Notes under the pieces: model-generated
The model's input: the letters and a program-made list of their open reading frames with translations, nothing else
The model's database searches: none
Told to the model about the DNA's origin: nothing
DNA from: Streptomyces sp. NBC_01241
GTDB lineage: Bacteria > Actinomycetota > Actinomycetes > Streptomycetales > Streptomycetaceae
Direction of reading: 5' to 3'
DNA length: 64,000 nt
NCBI RefSeq assembly: GCF_041435435.1
Contig: NZ_CP108494.1
Span: forward strand, 6,358,501-6,422,500
Position numbers and translations under genes: made by a program
Shown here: positions 29,393 through 38,307 of the stretch, one piece after another
Numbering within the stretch: the first letter of the stretch is position 1
How the letters are laid out: every line of letters starts with the position of its first letter

Positions 29393-29440
29393 TCAGCAGG
29401 ACGGGCGACACACGCAGCCCGCGTAGCGGACGAGGTCCAT
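29393..29440 (-). CDS. Cysteine-rich leader peptide MDLVRYAGCVCRPSC
   Basis: A 15-codon ORF with a very strong ribosome site (GGAGG, 6-nt spacer) ends 76 bp before the cysteine dioxygenase start. Three of its last seven codons are Cys. Short Cys-rich leader ORFs are known in actinobacteria as cysteine-sensing attenuators, where ribosome stalling at Cys codons changes expression of the gene behind. Here it would tune dioxygenase synthesis to cysteine supply. The function is inferred; the ORF and its ribosome site are seen directly. Confidence 0.7.
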   Translation of the reverse strand: MDLVRYAGCVCRPSC

Positions 29441-29511
29441 ATGGACCCTCCGCCACAGGCGCACATCGGTGTCGATCACGTTCCGGAGTACACCATGCAC
29501 GTCCGCATCGG

Positions 29512-31125
29512 TCAATTGATGCCCGCAGTCCGGTCGGAGCGTACGGAGGTGCGCGCCGCCCCGCCCCGCACCGCGTCCGCCGCCGCGAAGAGCTCCCGCG
29601 GTCGTACCCCGCCGAACGACGCCACGAGATGACCGTCCGGCCTGATCAGCAGCACGGTGTGGGCCGACGCCCCCGGATAGCTCTCGGCCACCAGCAGCTC
29701 ACCCTTCACCGGCAACGCGTCGACAGCGGCGACCAGCCGCGGCATGACGCCGGCGCTCATCCAGTGACGCCGGTCCCACACCCCCGTACCGGGGGCCACC
29801 AGGACCACCAGCAGGTGTCCCTGACCCAGCCGCTCGCGCAGCCGCACGGTGGTGCCGTCCGGAGCCGTCACCCGCACATCGGTGACCGGCGCACCGGGGG
29901 GCGTACTCACAGAGGTGTGCGCCTCGGCGCGTGGGGGCGCAAGGGGCGAGTGCGAGTACGACGGGGGCGCACCGAGGGGGCCACAGCCCAGATGTCCGTC
30001 GGTGAGCAGCGAGTCGTGCCCCCGTGCGCTCCCCGGGACCAGGGTCCGCAGACCTCCGCCGCCACGCAGTATCGGCAGCGACTGGTCCGCGGCGCGCAGC
30101 CGTGCGGCGACCGCGGCCCGGCGCTCGGCCTGGTAGCTGTCGAGCAGTACGTCGGAGGCGCCGTGGTGCCAGGCCTGGGCAAGCTTCCAGGCCAGGTTCT
30201 CGGCGTCCCGCAGCCCCTCGTCGAGTCCCTGGGTGCCGAGCGCGCCCAGCAGATGGGCGGCGTCCCCGGCCAGGAAGGCCCGGTCGGCCCGCCAGCGCAG
30301 GGCGAGCCGGTGGTGCAGCGTGTACACACCCGTGTCCAGCAGTTCGTACGGCGGTGTCTCGCCGCACCAGCCCGCCAGGGTGTCCCGGATCCGGGCGATC
30401 AGGGCGTCCGGCGTGACGAGCTCGCCGCGCGGCGGCAGCAGCCAGTCCAGTCGCCAGGCGCCGTCCGGCAGCGGCCGTGCGGTCACCTCGGCGCCGCCGG
30501 TCCGCCACGGGGGCAGCCGGTGCAGTACGGCCTGTCCCGGCCAGGGGAGCTCGGTGCGCAGCGCCGCGACGGCATGCCGCTCCACCGCCGTACGCCCGGG
30601 GAAACGGATGTCGAGGAGCTTGCGTACGGTGGACCTGGCGCCGTCGCAGCCCACCAGGTAACTCCCGCGCCACCAGGTCGGGTTCGGCTTCCTGGTGTGC
30701 ACCGTGACCCCGGCCGGGTCCTGCTCCAGCGTGTCGATCCGGCTGTACGGGGCCACCTGCACCAGTTCCTGAGCGGCCACCGCGTCCCGCAGCCCGCGCG
30801 TGAGGACGTGCTGCGGCAGATGAATCGGGGCAGGCAGCGGATCGCCGTCGGGGGAGTCCACGCCGAGCGCCAGCTCACGCACCACCTGCTTGCGCCGCAT
30901 GGACCGCCAGCCGGACCACCGGATGCCCTCGTGCCGCAGCGCCTTGCAGCCGAGCCGTTCCACCAGGGCCGCGGTGTCCTCGCGCAGCACCACCGTACGG
31001 GCCGGACGCGTCTCGTCCCTGGCCGGATCCTCGTCGAGAAGGACGGAGGGGACGCCCTGCGCCGCGAGAGCGAGCGACAGCGTCAGGCCGACGGGCCCGG
31101 CGCCGACGACGATCACCGGATCCAC
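29512..31125 (-). CDS. FAD-dependent monooxygenase (aromatic hydroxylase type)
   Basis: A 537-residue flavoprotein of the PHBH/UbiH class, probably hydroxylating an aromatic or polyketide substrate with NAD(P)H and O2. The FAD-binding GAGPVGLTLSLAL is at residues 8-20, the DG motif is LVGCDGARSTVR near 158, and the GD motif is FLAGDAAHLLGALGTQGLD near 285. The C-terminal thioredoxin-like extension (about 430-537) is typical of antibiotic-pathway hydroxylases. It stands alone between the glu terminator and the cysteine dioxygenase unit. Substrate unknown. Confidence 0.88.
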   Translation of the reverse strand: MDPVIVVGAGPVGLTLSLALAAQGVPSVLLDEDPARDETRPARTVVLREDTAALVERLGCKALRHEGIRWSGWRSMRRKQVVRELALGVDSPDGDPLPAPIHLPQHVLTRGLRDAVAAQELVQVAPYSRIDTLEQDPAGVTVHTRKPNPTWWRGSYLVGCDGARSTVRKLLDIRFPGRTAVERHAVAALRTELPWPGQAVLHRLPPWRTGGAEVTARPLPDGAWRLDWLLPPRGELVTPDALIARIRDTLAGWCGETPPYELLDTGVYTLHHRLALRWRADRAFLAGDAAHLLGALGTQGLDEGLRDAENLAWKLAQAWHHGASDVLLDSYQAERRAAVAARLRAADQSLPILRGGGGLRTLVPGSARGHDSLLTDGHLGCGPLGAPPSYSHSPLAPPRAEAHTSVSTPPGAPVTDVRVTAPDGTTVRLRERLGQGHLLVVLVAPGTGVWDRRHWMSAGVMPRLVAAVDALPVKGELLVAESYPGASAHTVLLIRPDGHLVASFGGVRPRELFAAADAVRGGAARTSVRSDRTAGIN

Positions 31126-31280
31126 GACGAGGCTCCTCGAATGCGTGCAGGCAATGCAGGCGAAGGGAGCGAAACGGGCTTAGGGGGCGGAGGAGATGTG
31201 GCGGCGGGGGCTCGGTGCGCGATCACAGAACGTATGCAACCTACTGCCGGTGCTTGCGTCAAGCGACCCCGGAACGCGGC

Positions 31281-31312
31281 GAGGGGCGGTGGCGGATGTG
31301 CCACCGCCCCTC
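31281..31312. terminator. Terminator of the glu operon
   Basis: Perfect 13-bp stem (GAGGGGCGGTGGC with its complement) and a 6-nt loop, 22 bp beyond the gluD stop. Confidence 0.8.
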
Positions 31313-31334
31313 GGGGACGCAGATCGACGAGCCG

Positions 31335-32246
31335 TCAGACGGCGCGTCCGTCATCGACGACGAGCGCCGGAGCACCGATGGTCTCCAGACCGCCCCCGGG
31401 CCCGGCACCGACCACTGCACCCGTGCCCTTCTTCGTACGCCGGAGCCACCGCTCCAGCCAGCTCGCGAACGATGTGAGTGCGAAGTTCACGGCGACGTAG
31501 ATCACGGCGACGATCGTGAAGCACGCAATGGTGTTCGCGCCGTAGTTCGCGCTCATCGGACGGACCGAGGACAGCAGCTCGGGGAAGGTCATCATGGCGC
31601 CACCGAGTGCGGTGTCCTTCACGATGACGACCAGTTGGCTGACGATCGCCGGCAGCATGGCCGTCACCGCCTGCGGCAGCAGCACGAACACCATGGTCTG
31701 GCCCTTGCGCATCCCGATCGCCTTGGCCGCGTCGGTCTGGCCCTGCGGCAGGGAGTGGATGCCGGCCCGCACGATCTCGGCGAGCACCGAGGCGTTGTAG
31801 AGGACCAGGCCCGTCACCACGGCGTACAGCGGCCGCGAGTCGCTGCTGATGTTCGTGTATTCGGAGTACACCGCATTCGCGGTGATCATCAGGATCAGTA
31901 CCGGGATGGCGCGGAAGAACTCCACGACCACGCCGGCCGGAGCCCGCATCCACCGATGGTCCGAGAGCCTGCCGATCCCGAACAGGGCACCGAGCGGGAG
32001 GGCGATGAGCAGGGCGAAGAAGGCCGCCTTGAGCGTGTTCTGAAGGCCCGGCCAGATGTATGTCTCCCAGGGCTGGGAGCTGGTGAAGAAGGGCTTCCAC
32101 TTGATCCAGTCCAGCTGGTGCTTGGCGGCGAGGCCGTCGTACACCCACCACACCACGGCTGCGGCACCCAGCACGAACAGCACCGTGTACAGGATGTTGC
32201 GCTGCTTGGCGCGCGGCCCCTGGGCGTCGTAGAGGACGGAAGTCAT
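31335..32246 (-). CDS. gluD: Glutamate ABC transporter permease GluD
   Basis: A 303-residue inner-membrane permease of the polar amino-acid (HisMQ) family. About five helices; the coupling segment toward the ATPase is GQTDAAKAIGMRKGQ and the following LLPQAVTAMLPAIVSQLVVI. Start ATG 32246 overlaps the gluC stop by 4 bp. The C-terminal tail beyond residue 275 is Gly-rich and hydrophilic. Together with GluC it forms the channel for glutamate import powered by GluA. Confidence 0.92.
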   Translation of the reverse strand: MTSVLYDAQGPRAKQRNILYTVLFVLGAAAVVWWVYDGLAAKHQLDWIKWKPFFTSSQPWETYIWPGLQNTLKAAFFALLIALPLGALFGIGRLSDHRWMRAPAGVVVEFFRAIPVLILMITANAVYSEYTNISSDSRPLYAVVTGLVLYNASVLAEIVRAGIHSLPQGQTDAAKAIGMRKGQTMVFVLLPQAVTAMLPAIVSQLVVIVKDTALGGAMMTFPELLSSVRPMSANYGANTIACFTIVAVIYVAVNFALTSFASWLERWLRRTKKGTGAVVGAGPGGGLETIGAPALVVDDGRAV

Positions 32247-32908
32247 CGCTTCACCGCCACCTTCTTGCTCACCCAGCCGAGGATCAGGCCGGTCGGGAGG
32301 GTCAGAACGATGAAGCCGAACGCGAAGACCGCGGAGATGAGCATCAACTGGGCCTTGGTCTCGATCATTTCCTTCATCAGGTACGAGGCTTCGGCGACCC
32401 CGATCGCGGAAGCGACCGTGGTGTTCTTCGTCAGCGCGATCAGCACGTTGGACAGCGGGTTGACGACCGCGCGGAACGCCTGCGGGAGGACGATCAGCCG
32501 CAGCACCTGGGTAAAGCTCAGCCCGAGGGCACGCGCTGCCTCGGCCTGGCCCACGGGCACGGTGTTGATCCCGGAGCGCACGGCCTCGCACACGAAGGCG
32601 GCGGTGTAGGCGATCAGGGCGACTACCGCGAGCCGGAAGTTGATGGTCTTGAAATCGCTGGCACCGAGGCTGATGCTCAGGGTCTGGAAGAGACCCAGCG
32701 ACGAGAAGACGATGATCACGGTCAGCGGAATGTTCCGGACCACATTCACGTACGCGGTAGCGAAGCCGCGCATCAGGGGGACCGGGCTGACCTTCATGCC
32801 GGCCAGCAGCGTTCCCCATATGAGGGAGCCGAGGGCCGAGTAGACGGTGAGCTGCACCGTCACCCAGAAGGCCCCCAACAGGTCATAACCTTCAAGAAAG
32901 TCGAACAC
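32243..32908 (-). CDS. gluC: Glutamate ABC transporter permease GluC
   Basis: A 221-residue HisMQ-type permease: about five membrane segments and the coupling loop GQAEAARALGLSFTQVLRLIVLPQA (in part). It overlaps gluD by 4 bp and follows gluB by 74 bp; that spacer holds a strong stem-loop. Confidence 0.92.
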   Translation of the reverse strand: MFDFLEGYDLLGAFWVTVQLTVYSALGSLIWGTLLAGMKVSPVPLMRGFATAYVNVVRNIPLTVIIVFSSLGLFQTLSISLGASDFKTINFRLAVVALIAYTAAFVCEAVRSGINTVPVGQAEAARALGLSFTQVLRLIVLPQAFRAVVNPLSNVLIALTKNTTVASAIGVAEASYLMKEMIETKAQLMLISAVFAFGFIVLTLPTGLILGWVSKKVAVKR

Positions 32909-32940
32909 GATCTCCCGCGCTTCCGCGTGTAGGAGGGCAT

Positions 32941-32969
32941 GGCGCGCCGCCGTTCACGGACGGCGCGCC
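32941..32969. terminator. Stem-loop between gluB and gluC
   Basis: GGCGCGCCG pairs with CGGCGCGCC, with inner CCGT/ACGG pairing. Located in the gluB-gluC spacer, it probably stabilises or partly terminates the transcript so that the binding protein is made in excess over the permeases. Confidence 0.6.
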
Positions 32970-32983
32970 GGGTCAGCCCTGCT

Positions 32984-33829
32984 TCACTTGACGATGTTGC
33001 CGATCTTCGGGGCCTGCTCGTTCTTGTAGTTCGCCGGACCGAAGTTGTCCTTCACGGCCTTGTCCCAGGAACCGTCCGAGACCATCTTGGTGAGCGCGTC
33101 GTTGATCTTCTTCTTGAGGTCGGCGTCGCCTTTCTTCAGGCCGATGCCGTAGTTCTCGTTGCTCATCTTGAAGCCGGCCAGCTTGAACTTGCCCTGGAAC
33201 TGCTGCTGCGACGCGAAGCCGGCGAGGATGGAGTCGTCAGTGGTCAGCGCGTCGACGACCTTGTTCTCCAGGCCGGTCAGGCACTCCGAATAGCCGCCGA
33301 GCTCCTGAAGATCGGCCTTCGGAGCCAGCTTGTCATGGACGTTCTGCGCCGAAGTCGAGCCGGTGACCGAACACAGCTTCTTCTTGTTCAGGTCCTCCGG
33401 CGACTTGATCGAGTCGTCGTCGGCGCGGACGAGGATGTCCTGGTGCGCCAGCAGGTACGGGCCCGCGAAGTCGACCTTCTGCAGCCGCTCGTCGTTGATC
33501 GAGTAGGAGGCGGCGATGAACTTCACGTCACCGCGCTCGATCGCCGTCTCGCGGTCGGCGCTCTTGGTCTCCTTGAAGACGATGTCCTTGGCGTCGTAGC
33601 CGAGTTCCTTGGCGACGTACGTGGCGACATCGACGTCGAAACCGGTGTACTTGCCGTCCGGCGTCTTGAGGCCGATACCGGGCTGGTCGATCTTGATGCC
33701 GATCGAGATCTTCTTGCCGCCGCCCGAACCGCTCGAGCCGCTGTCCTTGTTGTCGGAACCACAGGCGGTGGCGGTCAGGGCGAGGGCGAGCACGGCGGCC
33801 GAGGCGGCGGTGACCTTACGAAGCTGCAT
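32984..33829 (-). CDS. gluB: Glutamate-binding lipoprotein GluB
   Basis: A 281-residue extracytoplasmic solute-binding protein (family 3). The signal peptide VLALALTATAC ends in a lipobox Cys at residue 23, followed by a Ser/Gly-rich spacer. Features of amino-acid binding proteins include YTGFDVDVATYVAKELG, then AIERGDVKFIAASYSIND near 100. It delivers glutamate to GluCD. Order gluA-gluB-gluC-gluD is as in other actinobacteria. Confidence 0.93.
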   Translation of the reverse strand: MQLRKVTAASAAVLALALTATACGSDNKDSGSSGSGGGKKISIGIKIDQPGIGLKTPDGKYTGFDVDVATYVAKELGYDAKDIVFKETKSADRETAIERGDVKFIAASYSINDERLQKVDFAGPYLLAHQDILVRADDDSIKSPEDLNKKKLCSVTGSTSAQNVHDKLAPKADLQELGGYSECLTGLENKVVDALTTDDSILAGFASQQQFQGKFKLAGFKMSNENYGIGLKKGDADLKKKINDALTKMVSDGSWDKAVKDNFGPANYKNEQAPKIGNIVK

Positions 33830-33898
33830 GGTGAAATTCCCTAGAATTGACGCGATGTGAGAGATCGGCCGGTCCGGAAACCGGCGGTGAAGGATCAG

Positions 33899-34693
33899 TC
33901 AGTGGTGAAGGATCTTCGACAGGAAGTCCTTGGCCCGGTCACTGCGCGGGTTACTGAAGAACTGGTCGGGCGTGGCCTCTTCGACGATCTTTCCGTCCGC
34001 CATGAAGACGACCCGGTTCGCCGCCGAGCGCGCGAAGCCCATCTCATGGGTGACGACGACCATCGTCATGCCGTCCCGGGCGAGCTGCTGCATGACCTCC
34101 AGGACCTCATTGATCATCTCCGGGTCGAGCGCGGAGGTCGGCTCGTCGAAGAGGATCACCTTGGGGTCCATCGCCAACGCGCGGGCGATGGCCACGCGTT
34201 GCTGCTGACCACCGGAGAGCTGGGCGGGGTACTTGTCGGCCTGCGTCGCCACACCCACCCGGTCCAGCAGCGAACGGGCCTTGTCCTCGGCAGCCTTCTT
34301 GTCCGTCTTGCGGACCTTGAGCTGGCCCAGCATCACGTTTTCGAGCACCGTCTTGTGCGCGAAGAGATTGAACGACTGGAAGACCATGCCGACATCGGCA
34401 CGCAGCTTGGCCAGCTCCCGGCCCTCCTGGGGCAGCGGCTTGCCGTCGATCGATATGGCGCCCGAGTCGATCGTCTCCAAGCGGTTGATCGTGCGGCACA
34501 GCGTGGACTTCCCGGACCCGGAGGGCCCGATGACGACCACGACCTCGCCACGGGCGATCGTCAGGTCGATGTCCTGGAGCACATGCAGCGCGCCGAAGTG
34601 CTTGTTGACGTTGCTCAGTACGACAAGGTCGTTCGCCGCGGGTGCGGCGTCCTCGGCGCCCTTGGTCACTGAAACTCCGCTCATCGGCTTCAT
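33899..34693 (-). CDS. gluA: Glutamate ABC transporter ATP-binding protein GluA
   Basis: A 264-residue ABC ATPase. Walker A GPSGSGKST near residue 58, Q-loop VFQSFNLFAH, signature LSGGQQQRVAIARAL, Walker B VILFDEPTSALDPEM and the switch His in VVVVTHEMG. Start ATG 34693 has AGGAGG 7 nt upstream. First gene of the glu operon, divergent from gluR-gluK across about 310 bp. Confidence 0.95.
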   Translation of the reverse strand: MKPMSGVSVTKGAEDAAPAANDLVVLSNVNKHFGALHVLQDIDLTIARGEVVVVIGPSGSGKSTLCRTINRLETIDSGAISIDGKPLPQEGRELAKLRADVGMVFQSFNLFAHKTVLENVMLGQLKVRKTDKKAAEDKARSLLDRVGVATQADKYPAQLSGGQQQRVAIARALAMDPKVILFDEPTSALDPEMINEVLEVMQQLARDGMTMVVVTHEMGFARSAANRVVFMADGKIVEEATPDQFFSNPRSDRAKDFLSKILHH

Positions 34694-35003
34694 GCTCCGT
34701 CCTCCTCGGTTGGGAAGGACCCTAGTGACGCGGTGCGACCAGCGTCATTACATCTGAGCGGAAATTGAGGATAACGATCCGGCTGCAACCGGACACTCCG
34801 TGTGAAGGGGGCGGCAGGTGAGGTACCCGGGGCGTACCGGGTGGATAACAGATGGCTCCATGCAAGGGGCGGGCCCTTGACTGACGTACCCGTCATCGGA
34901 GTGGATGCCCTGGTACGCCATGACGTGAAACACCTCGGAACGGGGAAGTGACGAAGGGCGTACGAGAAACCGCACCGACGTCGCACCTTCGGAAAGGGGG
35001 GTC
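34694..35003. promoter_or_regulatory. Divergent gluA / gluR promoter region
   Basis: A 310-bp spacer with A/T-richer patches (for example GCGGAAATTGAGGATAACG near 34759), suitable for divergent promoters. GluR sites probably lie here. No gene or clear palindrome was seen. Confidence 0.4.
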
Positions 35004-35696
35004 ATGAGACTGTTGCTCGTCGAGGACGACAACCACGTCGCGGCCGCCCTGTCCGCGATCCTTGCCCGGCACGGCTTCCAGGTGGTGCACGCCCGCAGCG
35101 GCGAGGAAGCGCTGCGGGCCCTGCTGCCCACGGACACGGAGCCCTTCGGCGTCGTGCTCCTCGACCTGGGGCTGCCCGACCAGGACGGCTACGAGGTGTG
35201 CGGGAAGATCCGCAAGCGCACGGCGACCCCGGTGATCATGGTGACCGCGCGCGCCGATGTCCGGTCGCGGATCCACGGCCTCAACCTCGGGGCCGACGAC
35301 TACGTGGTCAAGCCGTACGACACCGGCGAGCTCCTCGCCCGGATCCACGCCGTCAGCCGCCGCAAATCGGCCGGCGAGGACACCGTGCCCACGCCCGCCG
35401 CCGCTCTGCGCCTCGGGCACGTCCACCTCGAGCTGCCCACCCGCCGGGTCAGCATCGACGGCTGCGAAGTCCAGCTCACCCGTAAGGAGTTCGATCTGCT
35501 CGCGCTGCTCGCGCAGCGCCCCGGTGTGGTCTTCCGCCGGGAGCAGATCATCAGCGAGGTGTGGCGCACGAGCTGGGAGGGGACGGGGCGCACGCTCGAA
35601 GTGCATGTCGCGTCCCTGCGTTCCAAACTGCGGCTGCCCGCACTGATCGAGACGGTGCGCGGGGTCGGCTACCGCCTCGTCGCCCCGTCCGCGTAG
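35004..35696 (+). CDS. gluR: OmpR-type response regulator (GluR)
   Basis: A 230-residue response regulator. The receiver domain has the acidic pair in LLLVEDDNHVAAAL, phospho-acceptor Asp in VVLLDLGLPDQDGYE near residue 55 and Lys in YVVKPYDTGEL. The C-terminal winged helix (LTRKEFDLLALLAQRPGVVF, then a VHVASLRSKL segment) binds DNA. Adjacent to its kinase and divergent from gluABCD, as in the glutamate-sensing GluR-GluK pair described in S. coelicolor; the name rests on that synteny. Confidence 0.9.
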   Translation: MRLLLVEDDNHVAAALSAILARHGFQVVHARSGEEALRALLPTDTEPFGVVLLDLGLPDQDGYEVCGKIRKRTATPVIMVTARADVRSRIHGLNLGADDYVVKPYDTGELLARIHAVSRRKSAGEDTVPTPAAALRLGHVHLELPTRRVSIDGCEVQLTRKEFDLLALLAQRPGVVFRREQIISEVWRTSWEGTGRTLEVHVASLRSKLRLPALIETVRGVGYRLVAPSA

Positions 35697-35711
35697 AGGC
35701 GTACGTCCCAG

Positions 35712-37106
35712 GTGCGCACCCGGCTGCTTCCCCTGCTCATCATTCTCATGGCGAGCGTGCTGCTCGCCCTCGGCTTCCCGCTGGCCGTCAGCGTCGCCGC
35801 CGCCCGGCAGCAGAGCGTCGTCATCGACCGCATCGATGACACGGCACGCTTCGCCGCGCTCGCCCAGTTCATCGCCGAGCGGACCCCCGGTCACGAAGAG
35901 CGGCGCCGCACCCTGCGCAGCGAACTCGAGACGTACGCATCGGTGTACGGCATCCGCGCCGGTGTCTTCTACCGCGACAACAGCGCCATGGCGAAGGCCC
36001 CGGCCACCTGGCAGCTCCCGATCGAGGGGGAGGGGAGAGAGGCCTTCAAGGAGGCGCTCCTGGGGCGGCGCAGCCACGATCCGCCGCAGGTCTGGCCCTG
36101 GCAGCGCGGCAGGATCGTCGTCGCCTCACCCGTCGTACGGGACGGCGATGTCGTCGCCGTCGTGGTCATCGACTCGCCCACCGACGAAATGCGTGCGCGT
36201 ACGCTGCGCGGCTGGTTGCTCATCGCGGCCGGCGAAGCGGGCGCGATGCTGGTGGCGGTCGGCGCGGCGATCCGGCTCACCGGCTGGGTGCTGCTGCCCG
36301 TACGGACCCTCGACGCGGCCACCCATGACATAGCCAGCGGCCGGATGAGGTCCCGAGTCGTGGCCTCCGGGGGGCCTCCGGAACTCAGGCGCCTGGCCCG
36401 TTCGTTCAACGAGATGGCCGACAACGTCGAGGATGTGCTGGAGCAGCAGCGCGCCTTCGTCGCCGACGCCTCGCATCAGCTGCGCAACCCCCTCGCCGCG
36501 CTGCTGCTGCGGATCGAGCTCCTCGCGCTCGAACTCCCCGAGGGCAACGAGGAGATCGCCTCCGTGCGCACGGAGGGCAAGCGCCTCGGCCAGGTTCTGG
36601 ACGACCTGCTCGACCTGGCGCTGGCCGAACACGCCGCGGCCGACCTGCAGCTCACGGACATAGGCGCGCTCACCGCGGAACGCGTCGCGTCGTGGCGGCC
36701 GGTCGCCGAGGAGAAGGGAGTCCGGCTCAGGGCGGACGGCTCGTCCGCCCTGACGGCCTGGGCGGACCCCATCGCACTGTCGAGCGCCCTCGACGCCATC
36801 ATCGACAACGCTCTGAAGTTCACCCCGGCCGACGAAGAGGTCCTCGTCACGGTCGCCGCCGGTCCTGATGACGTCACGGTCGTCGTCGCCGACCGGGGAC
36901 CGGGCCTCACCGCACAGGAAATGGAGCGCGTCGGCGACCGTTTCTGGCGCAGCGCCCAGCATCAGAACGTGCAGGGTTCCGGCCTCGGGCTCTCCATCTC
37001 CCAGGCCCTCCTGGCCGCGTGCGGCGGCACCATCGGCTATGCGGCCCACGAGCCGCACGGGCTGCGAGTGACGGTGTCGGTGCCGCGCCGGGGCCCACAG
37101 GGCTGA
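35712..37106 (+). CDS. gluK: Sensor histidine kinase (GluK)
   Basis: A 464-residue membrane histidine kinase starting at GTG 35712. Helix 1 (LLPLLIILMASVLLALGFPL in part), an extracytoplasmic sensor of about 130 residues, helix 2 near 165-185, HAMP, then the H-box FVADASHQLRNPLAALLLRIE with the phospho-His near 255 and the ATPase motifs (DNALKFTP, ADRGPGL, GSGLGLSIS). Starts 15 bp after gluR; co-transcribed. Confidence 0.93.
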   Translation: MRTRLLPLLIILMASVLLALGFPLAVSVAAARQQSVVIDRIDDTARFAALAQFIAERTPGHEERRRTLRSELETYASVYGIRAGVFYRDNSAMAKAPATWQLPIEGEGREAFKEALLGRRSHDPPQVWPWQRGRIVVASPVVRDGDVVAVVVIDSPTDEMRARTLRGWLLIAAGEAGAMLVAVGAAIRLTGWVLLPVRTLDAATHDIASGRMRSRVVASGGPPELRRLARSFNEMADNVEDVLEQQRAFVADASHQLRNPLAALLLRIELLALELPEGNEEIASVRTEGKRLGQVLDDLLDLALAEHAAADLQLTDIGALTAERVASWRPVAEEKGVRLRADGSSALTAWADPIALSSALDAIIDNALKFTPADEEVLVTVAAGPDDVTVVVADRGPGLTAQEMERVGDRFWRSAQHQNVQGSGLGLSISQALLAACGGTIGYAAHEPHGLRVTVSVPRRGPQG

Positions 37107-37157
37107 GCGGGCGGGGAAGCGACCGACGGCGCTGGGATCAGGGCCTCGGCGCGGGGA

Positions 37158-38156
37158 TCAGGGCTTGACCGAGCGGTAGTAGCGCTTGGCCCCCTCGTGC
37201 AGCGGCAGCGGGTCGGTGAAGATCGCCGTGCGCAGATCCACCAACTGGGCAGCGTGCACCTCGCGCCCGATCCGGTCCCGGCTGTCGATCACGGTCCGGG
37301 TGAACGCCTCGGTCATCGCCGGATCCGTACGGTCCGTGGTCACCAGCACATTGGCTACCGCCACCGTCGGCACCGCCTGTCCCTGCTGTGCCTCGTGGTA
37401 CGCGTCGGCGGGCATCATGGCCGACCGGTAGTAGCGGGCGGACCCGCCCACGGCCTGTAGCTCCTTGACCAGCGCGGCCTCCAGCGGTACCAGCCGGATC
37501 GCGAACCGGTCCGACAACTCCTGCACTGCGGAAGTGGGCAGTCCGCCGGACCAGAAGAAGGCATCGATCCGGCCGTTCTCCAGCTCCTCGGGCATGGTGT
37601 CGATGCCGTTGGGAACCGGTGTCACATCGTTCGTGGGATCGAGACCGGCGGCCGTCATCAGCCGGTCGGCGACCAGCCGTACGCCGGAACCCGGCTGCCC
37701 CACCCCGACGCGCCGGCCGATCAGGTCCGAGACCTTCCGCACCTTCGAGTCCCGGGGCACGACCAGTTGTATGTAGTCGTCGTACAGCCGCACACAGCCC
37801 CGCAACCGGTCCGCGCCGGGCCCGCCGTCGCGCAGATACGTGGCGAGGGCATCGGCCGTGGCGATGGTGAAGTCCGCCTTCCCGGTCGCCACCCGCGCGA
37901 TGTTCTGCTGCGAGCCCTCGCTGGTCTGCAGCCGTATCGACACCCGGGGCAGGTCCTTGGCCAGGTCCCCCTTCAGCCGCTCGCCGTAGCGCTGGTAGAC
38001 CCCGCTGCGTACGCCGGTGCTGAAGGTCAGAGTCCCGCTCGGCGCGGGTTCCCCGAGCGGGAGCAGCCACCACAGCAGCAGCCCGAGCACGACGACGAGG
38101 GCGGCGCACGCCTGCAGAGCGCGCAGCCGGCCGATACGGGACAGTGCCTGGAGCAT
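37158..38156 (-). CDS. TAXI-family TRAP transporter solute-binding protein
   Basis: A 332-residue membrane-anchored extracytoplasmic binding protein with one N-terminal helix (LQACAALVVVLGLLLWWLLP in part). Hallmarks of the TAXI family include TFSTGVRSGVYQRYGERL near 45, TSEGSQQNIARVATGKADF near 78 and GVGQPGSGVRL near 150. No TRAP membrane subunits lie nearby, so it may work as an orphan sensor or with distant partners. It converges on gluK. Confidence 0.88.
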   Translation of the reverse strand: MLQALSRIGRLRALQACAALVVVLGLLLWWLLPLGEPAPSGTLTFSTGVRSGVYQRYGERLKGDLAKDLPRVSIRLQTSEGSQQNIARVATGKADFTIATADALATYLRDGGPGADRLRGCVRLYDDYIQLVVPRDSKVRKVSDLIGRRVGVGQPGSGVRLVADRLMTAAGLDPTNDVTPVPNGIDTMPEELENGRIDAFFWSGGLPTSAVQELSDRFAIRLVPLEAALVKELQAVGGSARYYRSAMMPADAYHEAQQGQAVPTVAVANVLVTTDRTDPAMTEAFTRTVIDSRDRIGREVHAAQLVDLRTAIFTDPLPLHEGAKRYYRSVKP

Positions 38157-38307
38157 GGCGGCGATCCTGCCAGCCCGTCCCGGCGATGACCAGGGCAGGA
38201 CCCCGGCGGTCCGGGGCCGCGGCCTCCGTACCGGGGCCAGGAGGCCGTGCCCCCGGCCGCCGAGGTGTTCATCATCGCGGCCCGGCCGGAGCCCTTACCC
38301 TGGACGG

